This document shows positions 62,145 through 64,000 of a stretch of 64,000 nucleotides of DNA, in pieces; position 1 is the stretch's first letter, and each line of letters starts with the position of its first letter. Position numbers and translations under genes: made by a program. The stretch covers positions 1-64,000 of the forward strand of contig NZ_ATVR01000014.1 of NCBI RefSeq assembly GCF_000420825.1, read 5' to 3'. The DNA is from Butyrivibrio sp. AE2015. GTDB lineage: Bacteria > Bacillota > Clostridia > Lachnospirales > Lachnospiraceae. Under the pieces are notes generated by a model, which saw only the letters and a list, made by a program, of their open reading frames with translations, ran no database searches and was not told where the DNA came from.

Positions 62145-63350
62145 TTATTTAGATAATTTATTTACTCCGATCATAACTGTCAAAAGAAATCTTAAAAGGC
62201 TTATGATCACAAGTCCATAGGCAATTCCATTTATCCCCAATAAAAAAGTCAGGGGAATCACTATAAGGCAAAAGCTTATGCCATAGACAAGGTTTATGAC
62301 AAGCTGCATTTTTTCTTTGGAAAAGCTCATGATCATGACCATAAGTGAGCCCGAGATAAAATACAGTATCTGACCCAAATTTGCCAAAAAGAAATACTTT
62401 GACGCCTCAGAAAAAATGTCAGGATACATGATCTTTACAAAAATATATGACACACCTGTGCACATCAAAGCTCCGATCAATGTAAGAACAAGGAGGCCCG
62501 CGCTGACAAGTGCAAATTTCTTTTTGTTAAACTCGATCCTGTAATTAGTAAGATAACTTATTATGACTCCATTTAGAGGAGTGGTCAGCATAGCTACGAT
62601 CTTACCTATAAGGCTTGCTGCGTAGAATACTGTAACCTCTCTTCCGCCAACTACAAGTCTTAAGAGGATCCTGTCCGAGTGAAGGATAAGGGCCGCAAGA
62701 AGGTTACTTGCAGAAATAAATACAAAAGATTTCAGATTCTCTTTAAAGCTCTCTGAGAGCTGTGTATAAGGGCTTCTGAAAACACTTCCACGGATAAAGG
62801 TATAGATTATTCCCAGAAATTCACCGGCAAAAAGAGTAAATGCCCAGCTTCCTGTTATCGGGTACAGTAAAAGACCTATCACATATCCGGCAGAAACAGA
62901 TCCAAAGAACAAAAAATAGTCCTTAAACCTTATGGTCATACGCCACTCAACATCAGCGTAATACCTTACAACAGTGACTACCATAAGTACGAGAACCTGA
63001 ATATATAAAGATATTTCAAGATTCCCAAGCATAAAAAGAGCTGCAAAAGAGACAAAGACAGATATTACTGCAACTGCCAGAAGAAAAAGATTGTAGTCTC
63101 CGTTACTTTCTGTTCTGTCTTTTTTGGCAACCATTCTGGAATAACTGGCTGCCGTTCCAAATCCTGCTCCCATTATGGACACTGCTGATATCAAATAAAG
63201 AACGGTGCCAAAAGCATCCGCTCCTACCCTTGACTCAAGCCCCGGGTAGATAAGCAGCTGAAGGACACCGTTATAAATAACTAACGCTAATACGCTAAAT
63301 ACAAAATCTTTAGAAGCGCTGAACAAAAGCTTCTTTTTTTCATTTCTCAT
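62145..63350 (-). CDS. Wzx/MATE-like polysaccharide flippase
   Basis: A 401-residue polytopic protein with about twelve hydrophobic segments of the MVF/oligosaccharidyl-lipid flippase superfamily: SKDFVFSVLALVIYNGVLQL at the N-terminus, GAGFGTAASYSRMVAK, VFISASNLLAALILHSDRILL, and a late MVMIMSFSKEKMQLVINLVYG. It would flip an undecaprenyl-PP-linked oligosaccharide, which implies a Wzy-type pathway besides the ABC exporter at 30-32 kb. It starts 15 nt after the GT2 gene at the window edge. Confidence 0.88.
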   Translation of the reverse strand: MRNEKKKLLFSASKDFVFSVLALVIYNGVLQLLIYPGLESRVGADAFGTVLYLISAVSIMGAGFGTAASYSRMVAKKDRTESNGDYNLFLLAVAVISVFVSFAALFMLGNLEISLYIQVLVLMVVTVVRYYADVEWRMTIRFKDYFLFFGSVSAGYVIGLLLYPITGSWAFTLFAGEFLGIIYTFIRGSVFRSPYTQLSESFKENLKSFVFISASNLLAALILHSDRILLRLVVGGREVTVFYAASLIGKIVAMLTTPLNGVIISYLTNYRIEFNKKKFALVSAGLLVLTLIGALMCTGVSYIFVKIMYPDIFSEASKYFFLANLGQILYFISGSLMVMIMSFSKEKMQLVINLVYGISFCLIVIPLTFLLGINGIAYGLVIISLLRFLLTVMIGVNKLSK

Positions 63351-63365
63351 TTTTTATTTCCAACA

Positions 63366-64000
63366 TCATTTCATAAGATCTGTCTCTTTATGCCTCTGAA
63401 GCATATTGAGCTGCATCTCAAACTCACGCCTGTTATTGATAGCCATAGTTGAGAGAATAACACCCGCAAAAAAGCTCTGTACAGCTGCAAGCAAAACAAA
63501 GCAGCACACGATAAGTGTAGGGAATCTCGGAACCATGTGTGTAATCCAATACTCCTGAATAATAGGTACCAGGAATATAAGGGAAAGAATAGTTAAAAGC
63601 ACTGCAAAGATTGTGAAAAAGCCAAATGGCTTATAGCTTCTGTAGAGCCTTGCTATTGTTTTTAATACTTTAAAACCATCTGCATAAGTGTTGAGCTTAC
63701 TCTCTGAGCCTTCCGGGCGATCCCTGTAATCAATAATGACATTATCAATCTGCATATTGTTGTATACGGCATGGATAGTCATCTCTGTTTCAATCTCAAA
63801 GCCTTTTGATAAAACAGGGAAGGTCTTAACAAACTCATAGCTGAAAGCCCTGAAACCTGTCATTATGTCTCTTACGTTGCAATTAAACAGTTTGTTGATA
63901 CTTCCTCTTACAAGGTTATTACCAAAATTGTGGAATGGGCGCTTGTTCTCCTCATAGTAGGTACTTGATAATCTGTCACCTACAACCATGTCTGCATTGT
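63366..64000 (-). CDS. DPM/GtrB-like GT2 glycosyltransferase, C-terminal part (cut by window end)
   Basis: The frame is open to the window edge, so the N-terminal nucleotide-binding half is missing. The visible part, read from NADMVVGDRLS, has RPFHNFGNNLVRGSINKLF, RDIMTGFRAFSYEF and FEIETEMTIHAV, followed by YRDRPEGSESKLNTYADG and two C-terminal transmembrane helices (about the last 100 residues). It matches GT2 enzymes that make polyprenyl-phosphate sugars. It is the second such enzyme in the window. Confidence 0.9.
   Translation of the reverse strand, partial: NADMVVGDRLSSTYYEENKRPFHNFGNNLVRGSINKLFNCNVRDIMTGFRAFSYEFVKTFPVLSKGFEIETEMTIHAVYNNMQIDNVIIDYRDRPEGSESKLNTYADGFKVLKTIARLYRSYKPFGFFTIFAVLLTILSLIFLVPIIQEYWITHMVPRFPTLIVCCFVLLAAVQSFFAGVILSTMAINNRREFEMQLNMLQRHKETDLMK

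Overview
The window looks like a chromosome segment of a low-to-mid GC Gram-positive anaerobe of the class Clostridia, most likely a Lachnospiraceae member (Butyrivibrio-like; genus not fixed from sequence alone). The basis is the 5' part of a bacterial 16S rRNA gene, AGGAGG-type ribosome binding sites, an FMN-riboswitch/RibU unit, a LytR-CpsA-Psr protein, LicD and TarI homologues, and no outer-membrane export genes. Almost every gene lies on the minus strand.

Region 1 (1-700): 5' end of a 16S rRNA gene preceded by two serine tRNAs (GGA and TGA) with a good promoter. Region 2 (740-8,460): a tightly packed operon tsaE, tsaB-rimI fusion, rnz, a membrane-anchored unknown, a YdjC/ChbG deacetylase, tsaD, ispD, a GT4 glycosyltransferase and a hexapeptide acyltransferase; it combines the t6A tRNA-modification genes with other core functions. 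Region 3 (8,470-10,830): ribU under an FMN riboswitch with terminator, divergent from an HD-GYP gene that has a textbook promoter. Region 4 (10,833-17,760): cell-wall genes (murA, an M23 endopeptidase with LysM and G5 domains, a small alarmone synthetase, a GT2, an LCP ligase), interrupted by two intergenic stretches that fold like structured RNAs.

Region 5 (17,760-64,000) is a very large surface-polysaccharide locus. It holds an initiating phosphoglycosyltransferase, several GT2 enzymes including three related large ones, a phosphohexomutase, rmlA/B/C (no rmlD here), an ABC-2 exporter (Wzm/Wzt) whose ATPase carries an extra C-terminal domain, and a methyltransferase-kinase-like fusion next to it that resembles WbdD-type chain terminators. 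Further on are a GH25 lysozyme with a strongly acidic cytoplasmic tail, three GT-C-type polytopic proteins, a paired half-size DMT transporter, CDP-ribitol-type cytidylyltransferase plus LicD, a CotH-type kinase, three MBOAT acyltransferases each beside SGNH/AlgX-like partners, two GtrB/DPM-like GT2 enzymes (one cut by the window end), a UGM-like flavoprotein and a Wzx-like flippase.

Together the genes suggest a rhamnose-containing polymer begun on a lipid carrier, capped and exported by an ABC system, and then decorated outside the membrane with glycosyl, phospho-polyol and acyl groups. A separate Wzx-type flippase near the right edge suggests that a second polymer pathway may overlap. Three dispersed imperfect hairpin repeats with shared ends lie in operon spacers of this locus, and one secreted SGNH lipoprotein has an 11/22-bp-spaced direct-repeat operator.
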